Below, piece after piece: positions 8,424 to 14,427 of a DNA stretch of 28,171 nucleotides. Under the pieces are notes generated by a model. The model made no database searches and was not told where the DNA came from. It worked only from the letters and a program-made list of their open reading frames with translations. The translations under genes were made by a program, and so were the position numbers. The DNA comes from a virus: positions 1 to 28,171 of IMG/VR virus record IMGVR_UViG_3300025840_000188, one strand, 5' to 3'. Within the stretch, counting starts at the first letter, position 1. Every line of letters starts with the position of its first letter.

Positions 8424-9346
8424 TCGTAACCGATGTTTTCTATCTCGCGCATGGAATGACTGTCATGTACCAGCATGTGTTCTGTAAAGAACACATCATA
8501 TGGCTCTACGTTAATACAAACTACCTCATGTGGTGATTCTATAAACTCAAGAAGCGTTATCTCTTCAAATGAGGAAGTTTGATATGAATAGATAAGGTCT
8601 GTTTCTACAACATTAAGAACTTCAATAAATTTTGCCTCACCGTCTCTCATTACAAGGATAAAGTGGGTGTCAGAAAATATGTCATCGTTGATTACAATTG
8701 CCCACTCTGTAGTTCTGGTTACTATTCCAACAACTGTTGATTCCTTATAAGTTATTTGTGGATCTTCACTCGTCCAATCAAGTGCCTGTTGATTTGATTC
8801 TTCCGTCCACATATACGGGAATCCTTCAATTTCTGCAGAAATAAGGGTGTCTCCATACTCTAAATCGCCTGCAGCAACAAGACCGTCTGGTGTCCTAATT
8901 AGTGTGTCAACTCCAACGGATTTGTAGAGGTGATGGGGGGGAGGCTTGAAATATGGTGGGAAGAACGGTGGGAAGAACGGTGGGAAGAAAGGGAACGATG
9001 GTGGGAAAAACGGTGGGAAGAAGGGGCCAAAAGATGGTGGGAAGAAAGGGAACGATGGTGGGAAAAACGGTGGGAAGAAGGGTGGGAAGAAAGGAGCAAC
9101 ATATTGATAGTAATTATAGTCAACAGCACCGCCTGGGGTAGTTTGTTCATTTGCTAATGGGTTTTGACTAATAATTTGTTGATCCAAGCTAGTATTTGTT
9201 GTCGTTGTGGATGTTTCTGTGCCAACAACAAGACCAGCTTCATTTAATTTTGTTGCTGCATTTGTTCTAGTTTGTCCAATAATATTTGGAACAAATTTTC
9301 TAATTCCTCTACCGATGGGACCGAATATGTCAGAAAGAAATGCCAT
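8420..9346 (-). CDS. PASTA-like / Phe-Pro-repeat / Hint (intein-like) protein
   Basis: A 308-residue mosaic. Residues about 17-80 look like a PASTA domain (VPNIIGQTRTNAATKLNEAG, with QNPLANEQ later); these usually bind peptidoglycan. Residues 85-138 are almost only Phe and Pro in FFPP and SFPFFPP units. Residues 143-295 form a Hint domain: Ser143 in the first-residue position (SVGVDTLI), RTPDG, GDTLIS, a block-B-like SDTH at 225-228, and the C-terminal FFTEHMLVHDS with His294, Asp295 and Ser296. Canonical inteins have Cys1 or Ser1 and end HN plus Cys/Ser/Thr, so splicing or self-cleavage is possible but not certain. A cell-wall-contacting virion protein that self-processes is the best inference. 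Confidence 0.8.
   Translation of the reverse strand: MAFLSDIFGPIGRGIRKFVPNIIGQTRTNAATKLNEAGLVVGTETSTTTTNTSLDQQIISQNPLANEQTTPGGAVDYNYYQYVAPFFPPFFPPFFPPSFPFFPPSFGPFFPPFFPPSFPFFPPFFPPFFPPYFKPPPHHLYKSVGVDTLIRTPDGLVAAGDLEYGDTLISAEIEGFPYMWTEESNQQALDWTSEDPQITYKESTVVGIVTRTTEWAIVINDDIFSDTHFILVMRDGEAKFIEVLNVVETDLIYSYQTSSFEEITLLEFIESPHEVVCINVEPYDVFFTEHMLVHDSHSMREIENIGYE
8935..9100 (-). repeat. Tandem repeat encoding FFPP / SFPFFPP units
   Basis: The plus strand shows many copies of GGTGGGAAGAA(A/C)GG-type units of 12-15 bp. They encode Phe-Pro repeats in the Hint protein. The repetition makes length change by slippage likely. Confidence 0.9.
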
Positions 9347-9354
9347 GTTATTCC

Positions 9355-10107
9355 CTAAAAATTAAGCGAGGCTTGGGCCAAGACTGTCCAAGAGCTTGAC
9401 TGACGGATAAGAGTAAAGCTAAAAATATCAATTTTATTAGCTGTTGGTGTAGGGGTGATGCCTGCAACCCATCGTATAGTTTGTGCTGAACCATTTATAT
9501 TAAAAGCAGATGGGATTCCTCCTGTACTCCCCTGAGTTACAATGATAGTTATATTAATGACTTTATCATTATCTAGTGGAACATTGATTGCATCAATGCT
9601 AAAGTTCGCACTTGGAGAAGAAAGAGATACATTAGCTCCTGTTGCGTAATCAATTGTTAAAGTTCCAGCAGATAATAGTTCTGAAGATAGTGATTCCCTG
9701 ACTGATTGAACATCAAAGTCTCCTGTGACATTAATACTTTCTGTTACATTAAAAGTGCCCGTGACATTAAAATCCCCAGTAACTGTTGAAGTTCCAGTAA
9801 TTGTTGGAGAAGAAAGTGTTGCAGAAGAAAGTGTTTTATTTGTCAATGTTTGAGTGGATGTTGTTCCTACAAGATTACCTGATTCTACTCCGTGCACTCC
9901 AGTTGTCGATGATGCGTGAGTAGAAAGGTCTTGTTCTATCCCAGCAAGGTGGCCTTCCATACCTCCTGGATCACCATTGCCATCATAGTCTGCACCATAA
10001 TGATACTCTGTAAAGGCTTGAATAATGTTGGCAACATCTGTTTGCTCAGGAACACCTACGTCATAGTTTGTAGTAAAGTTATTGGTGTCTGATATATTTT
10101 GTGCCAT
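9355..10107 (-). CDS. Tail fibre / appendage protein
   Basis: A 250-residue protein. The ATG at 10107 has GGAG seven bases upstream; the in-frame GTG at 10119 is that ribosome-binding region itself. The N-terminus has an acidic segment (YGADYDGNGDPGGMEGH). Then comes TSTQTLTNKTL, a motif widespread in phage fibres, and a run of short beta repeats (TVTGDFNVTGTFNVTESINV). The C-terminal 90 residues are a beta-rich cap. Likely a virion appendage; the exact position in the tail is unknown. Confidence 0.75.
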   Translation of the reverse strand: MAQNISDTNNFTTNYDVGVPEQTDVANIIQAFTEYHYGADYDGNGDPGGMEGHLAGIEQDLSTHASSTTGVHGVESGNLVGTTSTQTLTNKTLSSATLSSPTITGTSTVTGDFNVTGTFNVTESINVTGDFDVQSVRESLSSELLSAGTLTIDYATGANVSLSSPSANFSIDAINVPLDNDKVINITIIVTQGSTGGIPSAFNINGSAQTIRWVAGITPTPTANKIDIFSFTLIRQSSSWTVLAQASLNF

Positions 10108-10123
10108 TTTTTTCTCCACTTTT

Positions 10124-10132
10124 ATTATATCA
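10124..10132 (-). promoter_or_regulatory. Extended -10 promoter TGATATAAT
   Basis: TGATATAAT on the minus strand sits just past the stop of the preceding gene and 17 nt before the ATG at 10107, with the SD in between. Confidence 0.6.
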
Positions 10133-10738
10133 TCAAGCGAGCAATGATATTGTTATGTGATGCTTTGCTGATGAATCTGTTAGGTCTAACCATTGTGCAG
10201 ATGCTGAATTATAGTATAAAGAATAAAAATCAACATTTATAAAGTTTGTTATATTATTTACTGATTTTGTTTTAAGACTGGTAACTACAGGAGCGTCTTC
10301 AAATTCAGTAGAGATTTGAATGCTTAGATTATTTTCAGAAATAGAGGTTGCGCTATATTCAGAAAAAGCCTCCGCTATACTAACCCCATATGTATAAATA
10401 CCCCCGCTTGCACTAATATTCCCTACACTAGCACTTAATGATGCAACGTCACTATAAATAGATGGCTTTAGTGAGCCAATTTTTTCCCATTGAAATCCAC
10501 CAGCACCATCAGATAAGTATTGATATAGATATCCTTCTGTCTGTCCCTGGCTTTCTCTAATAAATAAGTCATTTAAAAGAATACTAGCGTCTGGTGGAGC
10601 TACGTTTGGATCATCAAATCCACTAAATATCTGACTACCCCTTTGCCCTGTAGCACCAACATCTAATTGTATATCTATAGTAGCAGGAGGGCCAATGACA
10701 GATATTTCTGGAGTATTTAGCAACACCTCTATGCTCAT
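10133..10738 (-). CDS. Tail/baseplate-associated protein with short collagen-like turn
   Basis: A 201-residue protein. The N-terminus reads PPATIDIQLDVGATGQRG, with a short collagen-like Gly-x-y piece, as in the 11951-12277 product (SGPQGPKGEDG). Then comes a segment typical of fibre linkers (NDLFIRES, GYLYQYLSDGAGGFQWEKIG) and a Ser-rich C-terminal half. The start overlaps the upstream stop (ATGA). Probably structural; no specific family recognised. Confidence 0.65.
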   Translation of the reverse strand: MSIEVLLNTPEISVIGPPATIDIQLDVGATGQRGSQIFSGFDDPNVAPPDASILLNDLFIRESQGQTEGYLYQYLSDGAGGFQWEKIGSLKPSIYSDVASLSASVGNISASGGIYTYGVSIAEAFSEYSATSISENNLSIQISTEFEDAPVVTSLKTKSVNNITNFINVDFYSLYYNSASAQWLDLTDSSAKHHITISLLA

Positions 10739-11094
10739 GTTATTCTACCGCTAATATCATTAGTCACTGTTATTGTTCCTGCAAGTAAGGTATAAACATT
10801 GTCATCATTCTTAATCTCTACGTCATAAACATACGATGTGCCCTGTGCTAAATTCTCACCGTCCTCTGGAGCAATGACACAACTGATATATGATTCTGCA
10901 GAGTTAATTGTTATATCTCCGTTAAAAACAAAAGTATCTGTTCCCCCAGATCGTGATGCTATGGTAAATGTTGCACTTGCAGACAAATAATCTGATAAAT
11001 CAAATGCTGTTCCATCAGCATTTTTGGGCTGAACAACAAACTCAAAAGAGTCTCCACGATAATATGAGAAGTTATAAGTTGCAGGAAAAGCCAT
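10735..11094 (-). CDS. Baseplate/tail Ig-like domain protein (BppU-N-like)
   Basis: A 119-residue all-beta protein. FSYYRGDSFEFVV, DLSDYLSASATFTI and YVYDVEIKNDDNVYTLLAGTITV follow the pattern of small Ig-like domains found at the start of phage upper-baseplate proteins. It parallels the protein at 12277-12618 (QGSTFTRTLTY, DLTGYEARLQV, YVYDLELVV), so the two are paralogues, each followed by a collagen-motif protein gene. The mRNA seems leaderless: the -10 TATAAT ends six bases before the ATG. Confidence 0.65.
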   Translation of the reverse strand: MAFPATYNFSYYRGDSFEFVVQPKNADGTAFDLSDYLSASATFTIASRSGGTDTFVFNGDITINSAESYISCVIAPEDGENLAQGTSYVYDVEIKNDDNVYTLLAGTITVTNDISGRIT

Positions 11095-11100
11095 ATCTAG

Positions 11101-11109
11101 ATTATATCA
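11101..11109 (-). promoter_or_regulatory. Extended -10 promoter TGATATAAT giving a leaderless start
   Basis: TATAAT ends at 11101 and the ATG begins at 11094, so transcription would start on the A of the start codon. There is no SD upstream of this ATG, which agrees with a leaderless transcript. Confidence 0.6.
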
Positions 11110-11118
11110 TGTAGGACT

Positions 11119-11934
11119 TTAGTTTCCTGTATAGTAATATGGTATTTTTATTTCGTTTCCACCAACATCGGCCAAAAGATAGCCATCGGGACCGTTTTGA
11201 AACTCTAAATATGTTGCACTAGCCGCAGATGCTGTATTTAAATTATTATAGTTCAAATATCCATCAACACTTAGGTCACCAGCAATTGTTACATCGTCAG
11301 GTAAGCCAAGGGTGACTGATCCAGCAGAAGCTGAAACATTTACCTCATTAGTTGTACCTGCAAGAGAAGTAACACCTGTATTTGTTACCTCAACAGATGC
11401 TCCCTCTCCTGTTCCTGTAACAGAAATGCCTGCTCCAGCAGTTACATTAGCAACGTAATCACCCGTTGTATCTGTGCCTAATGCAACAGAATCTGCTGCT
11501 ACTGCATTTGCTGTTCCAGCAGTTACAGCATATGTTGCACTTGCTGCTGTTCCTGAAATATCTACTGCTACTGTACTAGGCAAGCCAATAGTTACTGCTC
11601 CAGCAGAAGCAGAAACGGTAACCTCATTGCTTGTTCCTGTTAGGCTTGTAACGCCTGTATTTGCAATAGTGAGTGAATTTCCATCATCATCATAATCAAC
11701 AGAAATTCCTCCACCAGCGGTAATTAGACCATTGATGTAGTCTTCAATCTCTTCTTGTGTATTGCCTACGGTAGTCCAAGATGCTCCGTTGTAAACTTTC
11801 AACTTTGAATCATTTGTGTTGTAGTAAATCTGTCCTGATGCGGGGCTTTCTGGATCAGTAGCAAGATTCTGAATAGCTGCGTTTTGCAGTTCTAATTTGT
11901 TCAGATTGATAGGCGTAAGAAAATTTCTTGCCAT
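11119..11934 (-). CDS. Tail fibre protein with repeated GTSNEVxVSASAGxVTxGLP units
   Basis: A 271-residue protein. The N-terminal part (ARNFLTPINLNKLELQNAAIQN, then SGQIYYNTNDSKLKVYNGASW) is typical of phage fibre N-termini that attach to the tail and contact the shaft. It is followed by two parallel units of the form TGVTSLxGTxNEVxVSASAG, separated by Ala/Thr-rich repeats. The sequence after the second unit (LPDDVTIAGDLSVDG) matches part of the first gene of the window, so fibre modules have been shuffled. An AAGGAAAAGA-type SD lies before the ATG. Confidence 0.85.
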   Translation of the reverse strand: MARNFLTPINLNKLELQNAAIQNLATDPESPASGQIYYNTNDSKLKVYNGASWTTVGNTQEEIEDYINGLITAGGGISVDYDDDGNSLTIANTGVTSLTGTSNEVTVSASAGAVTIGLPSTVAVDISGTAASATYAVTAGTANAVAADSVALGTDTTGDYVANVTAGAGISVTGTGEGASVEVTNTGVTSLAGTTNEVNVSASAGSVTLGLPDDVTIAGDLSVDGYLNYNNLNTASAASATYLEFQNGPDGYLLADVGGNEIKIPYYYTGN

Positions 11935-11950
11935 TATTTATCTTTTCCTT

Positions 11951-12277
11951 TCATGATAAATACGCCTTTCCAGAGAGAGGTACTGAAAAGCTTGCAACCA
12001 CAGTATTTGCATCTGGGTAGTTATATGACCCCTCAACGACTGTTCCTGCTGAATCTACTATAGTTATGCCTGGTATAAATTTAAGTCCGTGTGTTATTGT
12101 CCAAGTATTTGATGCAACAGATTGTGTATGAACATAAGAAAGATCAGCAAATAAAACTTCTCCATCTTCACCTTTTGGACCTTGTGGGCCAGATGTTCCA
12201 AGATCAACGGTAACCTTGTCATCTGTAGTTTCTATAGATGCAACACTTTCTATAATTTCTACAGTAACATCTGCCAT
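11951..12277 (-). CDS. Small tail fibre protein with collagen-like turn
   Basis: A 108-residue protein. SGPQGPKGEDGEV at about 29-41 is a short collagen-like stretch. The C-terminal half (NTWTITHGLKFIPGITIVDS, then TVVASFSVPLSGKAYLS) is a common small fibre-tip module in phages. It overlaps the upstream gene by one base. Pro residues in GPQGPKG could be hydroxylation targets; that is speculation. Confidence 0.7.
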   Translation of the reverse strand: MADVTVEIIESVASIETTDDKVTVDLGTSGPQGPKGEDGEVLFADLSYVHTQSVASNTWTITHGLKFIPGITIVDSAGTVVEGSYNYPDANTVVASFSVPLSGKAYLS

Positions 12278-12618
12278 TACCTAGTCACCTCTGGGGTTAC
12301 AGTAAATTTACCTTCTACTAGTCTTGTTACCGTGCTGCCAACTACTAACTCTAAGTCATAAACATAACTTCCTGGAACTAGATCTTGGGTAGTAGTTGCA
12401 TCAATAACAATGTCAATTGTTCCTGCGCTGCCACCAAGCGTAATGCCATCGTTATCTGTAAGATTAACTACAAAATCATCTGAATAATGATATTCACGAA
12501 CCTGGAGCCTTGCTTCATACCCTGTCAAATCCACAGGGGAGTCATCAATTTTATAAGTAAGAGTACGAGTAAACGTGCTTCCCTGGGGACATAAAAAATT
12601 AGCTTTGCCTGGGGTCAT
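12277..12618 (-). CDS. Baseplate/tail Ig-like domain protein (BppU-N-like)
   Basis: A 113-residue all-beta protein with QGSTFTRTLTYKID, PVDLTGYEARLQVRE and VPGSYVYDLELVVGSTVTRLVEGKFTV, the pattern of small Ig-like tail domains. It is paralogous to the 10735-11094 protein. An AGGAG precedes the ATG, and a TGTTATAAT promoter lies further upstream. Likely a virion part; which complex it joins is unknown. Confidence 0.65.
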   Translation of the reverse strand: MTPGKANFLCPQGSTFTRTLTYKIDDSPVDLTGYEARLQVREYHYSDDFVVNLTDNDGITLGGSAGTIDIVIDATTTQDLVPGSYVYDLELVVGSTVTRLVEGKFTVTPEVTR

Positions 12619-12650
12619 TTAGCGGCACTCCTATTTATATTTCTAATTAG

Positions 12651-12659
12651 ATTATAACA
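12651..12659 (-). promoter_or_regulatory. Extended -10 promoter TGTTATAAT
   Basis: TGTTATAAT on the minus strand begins right after the stop region of the DUF2746-like gene. It is followed by an AGGAG and the ATG at 12618. It would start the tail-fibre transcript. Confidence 0.6.
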
Positions 12660-12938
12660 TTAGTTATCAAGGTGCCATTGAATATGGTCGTCTACTTTTT
12701 CCCTGATGTTCTTAGCATCATCTTTAATTTCTTCTTGAGCTTTCTCAATTCTATTGATAGCATCTCTCATAGAAGACCCACCATTAGGATGAAGTTCTTG
12801 ATTTATTTTTTCTAACTTATCTGCCATTTTTTTAAAGAATAATTTATATGCAATGGCCCCAACGCCTGAGATTGCAATGATTGCGGCAGATATTTGGCCT
12901 AACATTATTACCAGATCGTCTATTTGCGGCGTATCCAT
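12660..12938 (-). CDS. DUF2746-like membrane/coiled-coil protein (possible holin partner)
   Basis: A 92-residue protein. One transmembrane helix spans about residues 14-35 (GQISAAIIAISGVGAIAYKLFF). Then comes a lysine-rich turn and a coiled coil (about 36-85). LHPNGGSSMRDAINRIE is close to the NGGSSLRDAxDRI signature of DUF2746-type proteins of actinobacteriophages, often suggested as holin or anti-holin. It is the first minus-strand gene of the left arm. Function is inferred from family and topology only. Confidence 0.65.
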   Translation of the reverse strand: MDTPQIDDLVIMLGQISAAIIAISGVGAIAYKLFFKKMADKLEKINQELHPNGGSSMRDAINRIEKAQEEIKDDAKNIREKVDDHIQWHLDN

Positions 12939-12997
12939 ATTCAGTTGTAAATTCTCCCCAAAAGATTTATAACTATTTTATCACATTGTTAAATGTA

Positions 12998-13026
12998 TTG
13001 ACTATGTTATGCAACGATGGTAAAAT
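12998..13026 (+). promoter_or_regulatory. Sigma70-type promoter for the rightward arm
   Basis: TTGACT at 12998-13003, a 17-bp spacer ending TGG (extended -10), and TAAAAT at 13021-13026. It lies in the only divergent gap between the left block and the rightward tRNA/small-gene block. Confidence 0.75.
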
Positions 13027-13068
13027 ATATTTATTGCAGGCCGCTGTTAAATATGGATGGGAGTAAAA

Positions 13069-13287
13069 ATGAAAACTATGGAAAAACAAAAAACTCGGAC
13101 ACTCAGTATACAAGATAGGTGTGATCGTTGCAATGCCCAGGCTTGGGTGGAAGCAAAGGGTATAGAAGGAAGTCTATTATTTTGTGGCCATGACTTTACA
13201 AAGCATGAGGAAGCCCTGTATAATTGGGCATACGAAATTGTAGATGAAAGAGAATTTATAAACGAAAAGTCCCAGTCAAGTGCATAG
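13069..13287 (+). CDS. DUF7455-type zinc-ribbon protein
   Basis: A 72-residue protein. The ATG at 13069 follows GGGAG by six bases; an in-frame ATG at 13057 lacks a site. CDRCNAQAWVEA and LLFCGHDFTKHEE match the CDRCGAQAxV / LLFCxHHxxK pattern of DUF7455, small proteins typical of actinobacteria and their phages. Cys and His residues are placed for one zinc ion. Function is unknown. First gene after the promoter at 12998. Confidence 0.75.
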   Translation: MKTMEKQKTRTLSIQDRCDRCNAQAWVEAKGIEGSLLFCGHDFTKHEEALYNWAYEIVDEREFINEKSQSSA

Positions 13288-13299
13288 GTCGTAAGACCT

Positions 13300-13371
13300 T
13301 GGCGTGTGGCGCAATGGCAGCGCAATCGGCTGTTAACCGATGGGTTGTAGGTTCGAATCCTACCACGCCAG
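13300..13371 (+). tRNA. tRNA-Asn (GTT)
   Basis: Acceptor TGGCGTG pairs with CACGCCA. The anticodon stem ATCGG/CCGAT closes loop CTGTTAA (anticodon GTT), and the T-arm is TGTAG-GTTCGAATC-type. The discriminator base is G and CCA is not encoded. Confidence 0.93.
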
Positions 13372-13374
13372 CTA

Positions 13375-13419
13375 GGGGAGGCAGCGACTCCACCCACCAC
13401 CCATCCCCGCTGTCTCCCC
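13375..13419 (+). other. Long hairpin between tRNA-Asn and tRNA-Thr
   Basis: GGGGAGGCAGCG (13375-13386) and CGCTGTCTCCCC (13408-13419) pair with one wobble over 12 bp, around a 21-nt C-rich loop. It fills the space between the tRNAs exactly. It may be a processing signal or an attenuator; no U-tract follows. Confidence 0.6.
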
Positions 13420-13423
13420 GTTC

Positions 13424-13495
13424 GCCTCAATAGCTCAGGGGTAGAGCACTCGCCTTGTAAGCGAGCGGTCAACAGTTCAAATCTGTTTTGAGGCT
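13424..13495 (+). tRNA. tRNA-Thr (TGT)
   Basis: Acceptor GCCTCAA pairs with TTGAGGC. Anticodon loop CTTGTAA gives TGT. The T-loop is TTCAAAT and the discriminator is T; CCA is not encoded. The next gene's SD (AGGAGG) starts right after it. Confidence 0.93.
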
Positions 13496-13506
13496 CAGGA
13501 GGAGAT

Positions 13507-13689
13507 ATGCCAACATATACATATTCCTGCAATAAATGCGGGGTACAAGAAATATATCAATCTATAACTGAAAATAACTTGACAAAGTGCCCCATATGCG
13601 ATAGCATACATTTCAATAAAATATATAATGCTGTTGGAGTACAATTCAAGGGTAAAGGATTTTACTCCACCGACACAAGAAAGAAGTAG
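13507..13689 (+). CDS. FmdB-type zinc-ribbon protein
   Basis: A 60-residue protein with the FmdB signature: PTYTYSCNKCG at the start, KCPICDS in the middle, and VQFKGKGFYSTDTRKK at the end. Two CxxC pairs bind one zinc. FmdB-family proteins are called regulatory, but the molecular role is not established. AGGAGG gives a strong start. It is transcribed together with the flanking tRNAs, so the primary RNA must be cut by tRNA-processing enzymes to free it. Confidence 0.85.
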   Translation: MPTYTYSCNKCGVQEIYQSITENNLTKCPICDSIHFNKIYNAVGVQFKGKGFYSTDTRKK

Positions 13690-13692
13690 GGG

Positions 13693-13887
13693 ATGGATAA
13701 AGAAATATATTACGAAGTAATTACCGCCTTAGAAAAACTCAATGAGGTATATGACCACATTGATAATGCTATGAATATGGCAAAAGCAGGATCTTTTCTT
13801 CAAGACACCCTTCATGTTGCACAACGCAATATTGCAACAACACATATTAAATTAGAAGTTGCTAGAGATCTAACAGAAACTATATAA
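13693..13887 (+). CDS. Small helical protein, unknown
   Basis: A 64-residue protein, all predicted helix (YEVITALEKLNEVYDHIDNA, then LHVAQRNIATTHIKLEVARD). No family recognised. It starts 3 bases after the FmdB stop with GGGG just before it, so it is probably coupled. It lacks Cys, signal peptide and membrane segment; a small dimeric regulator or inhibitor is possible but unsupported. Confidence 0.65.
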   Translation: MDKEIYYEVITALEKLNEVYDHIDNAMNMAKAGSFLQDTLHVAQRNIATTHIKLEVARDLTETI

Positions 13888-13895
13888 TGACACTT

Positions 13896-13968
13896 GCCCT
13901 TGTAGCTCAGAGGATAGAGCGTCGGACTTCTAATCCGTTGGTCGCAGGTTCGACTCCTGCCAAGGGCG
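13896..13968 (+). tRNA. tRNA-Arg (TCT)
   Basis: Acceptor GCCCTTG pairs with CAAGGGC. The anticodon stem CGGA/TCCG closes loop CTTCTAA (anticodon TCT). The T-loop is TTCGACT and the discriminator is G. It reads AGA codons, frequent in AT-rich phage genes. Confidence 0.93.
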
Positions 13969-13972
13969 CGTA

Positions 13973-14137
13973 ATGCCTAAAAAGAAAAGGAAGATAGAAG
14001 ATGATTGGCCGATTCCAACGCCTGAAAGACAACTTACTACCCCCTCAGGATGGTGTTCTACTGGGCATCATAGTGATTGTAGGTACAGTTTCTCTTTTGG
14101 AAAATGTGGTTGCACCTGCCATAAGAAGAATGTATAA
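13973..14137 (+). CDS. Small basic Cys/His protein
   Basis: A 54-residue protein starting 5 bases after the tRNA-Arg. The N-terminus is basic (MPKKKRKIEDDWP). The C-terminal half has Cys28, His32, His33, Cys36, Cys45, Cys47, Cys49 and His50 (WCSTGHHSDC, KCGCTCH), enough for one or two zinc sites. DNA or RNA binding is possible. No SD is evident because the tRNA 3' end occupies that place, which leaves the start less certain. Confidence 0.6.
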   Translation: MPKKKRKIEDDWPIPTPERQLTTPSGWCSTGHHSDCRYSFSFGKCGCTCHKKNV

Positions 14138-14148
14138 TGGTAAATGAC

Positions 14149-14411
14149 GGGGCCGAATTAGATTCGATTTCGTTGGAAGACTATCTTGGCAACTAACTAA
14201 ATATAAACGGCAAGACACAAAACGCCTACGCACTAGCTGTATAAACAAGTCGCAGAAGTGCCGCCTTCTAGACAGGTGGGAACAGAAGTCTAGGTTGGAT
14301 AATCCAGCAATTGCAGGTCGGAAACCAAAATTGCTACAAACAAATTAATATGGTTGTATATCTAAGATAGAGGGAAAACGAAAGACCAGGGTGCAACTCC
14401 CTGCGGCTCCA
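14149..14411 (+). ncRNA. ssrA: tmRNA (transfer-messenger RNA)
   Basis: The ends form the tmRNA acceptor: GGGGCCG at 14149-14155 pairs with CGGCTCC at 14404-14410, including the typical G-U pair. A coding stretch at 14209-14244 would encode the tag GKTQNAYALAV and a TAA stop. The tag ends ALAV, close to the usual ALAA degron. Downstream GC stems fit pseudoknots. The T-arm stem CAGGG/CCCTG holds a loop TGCAACT, where G replaces the usual second U. CCA is not encoded. It would rescue stalled ribosomes and tag products for proteolysis. Phage-borne tmRNAs are known but uncommon. Confidence 0.88.
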
Positions 14412-14427
14412 CAACAGAAAGGTAGTA

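Noticed and set aside
8935-9100. Regularly spaced repeat that could be mistaken for CRISPR
   Set aside because: Units are 12-15 bp with no unique spacers and translate in frame to Phe-Pro repeats.
8899-9157. Open frames on both strands within the FFPP repeat
   Set aside because: They arise from the low-complexity repeat (Trp/Glu or Ser/His strings) and have no ribosome-binding site; the Hint-protein frame explains the DNA.
13047-13532. Long minus-strand open frame over two tRNA genes
   Set aside because: It is antisense to clear tRNAs and to the DUF7455-type gene.
14045-14248. Minus-strand frame over the tmRNA start
   Set aside because: It overlaps the tmRNA and the small Cys/His gene; no ribosome-binding site and no coding features.
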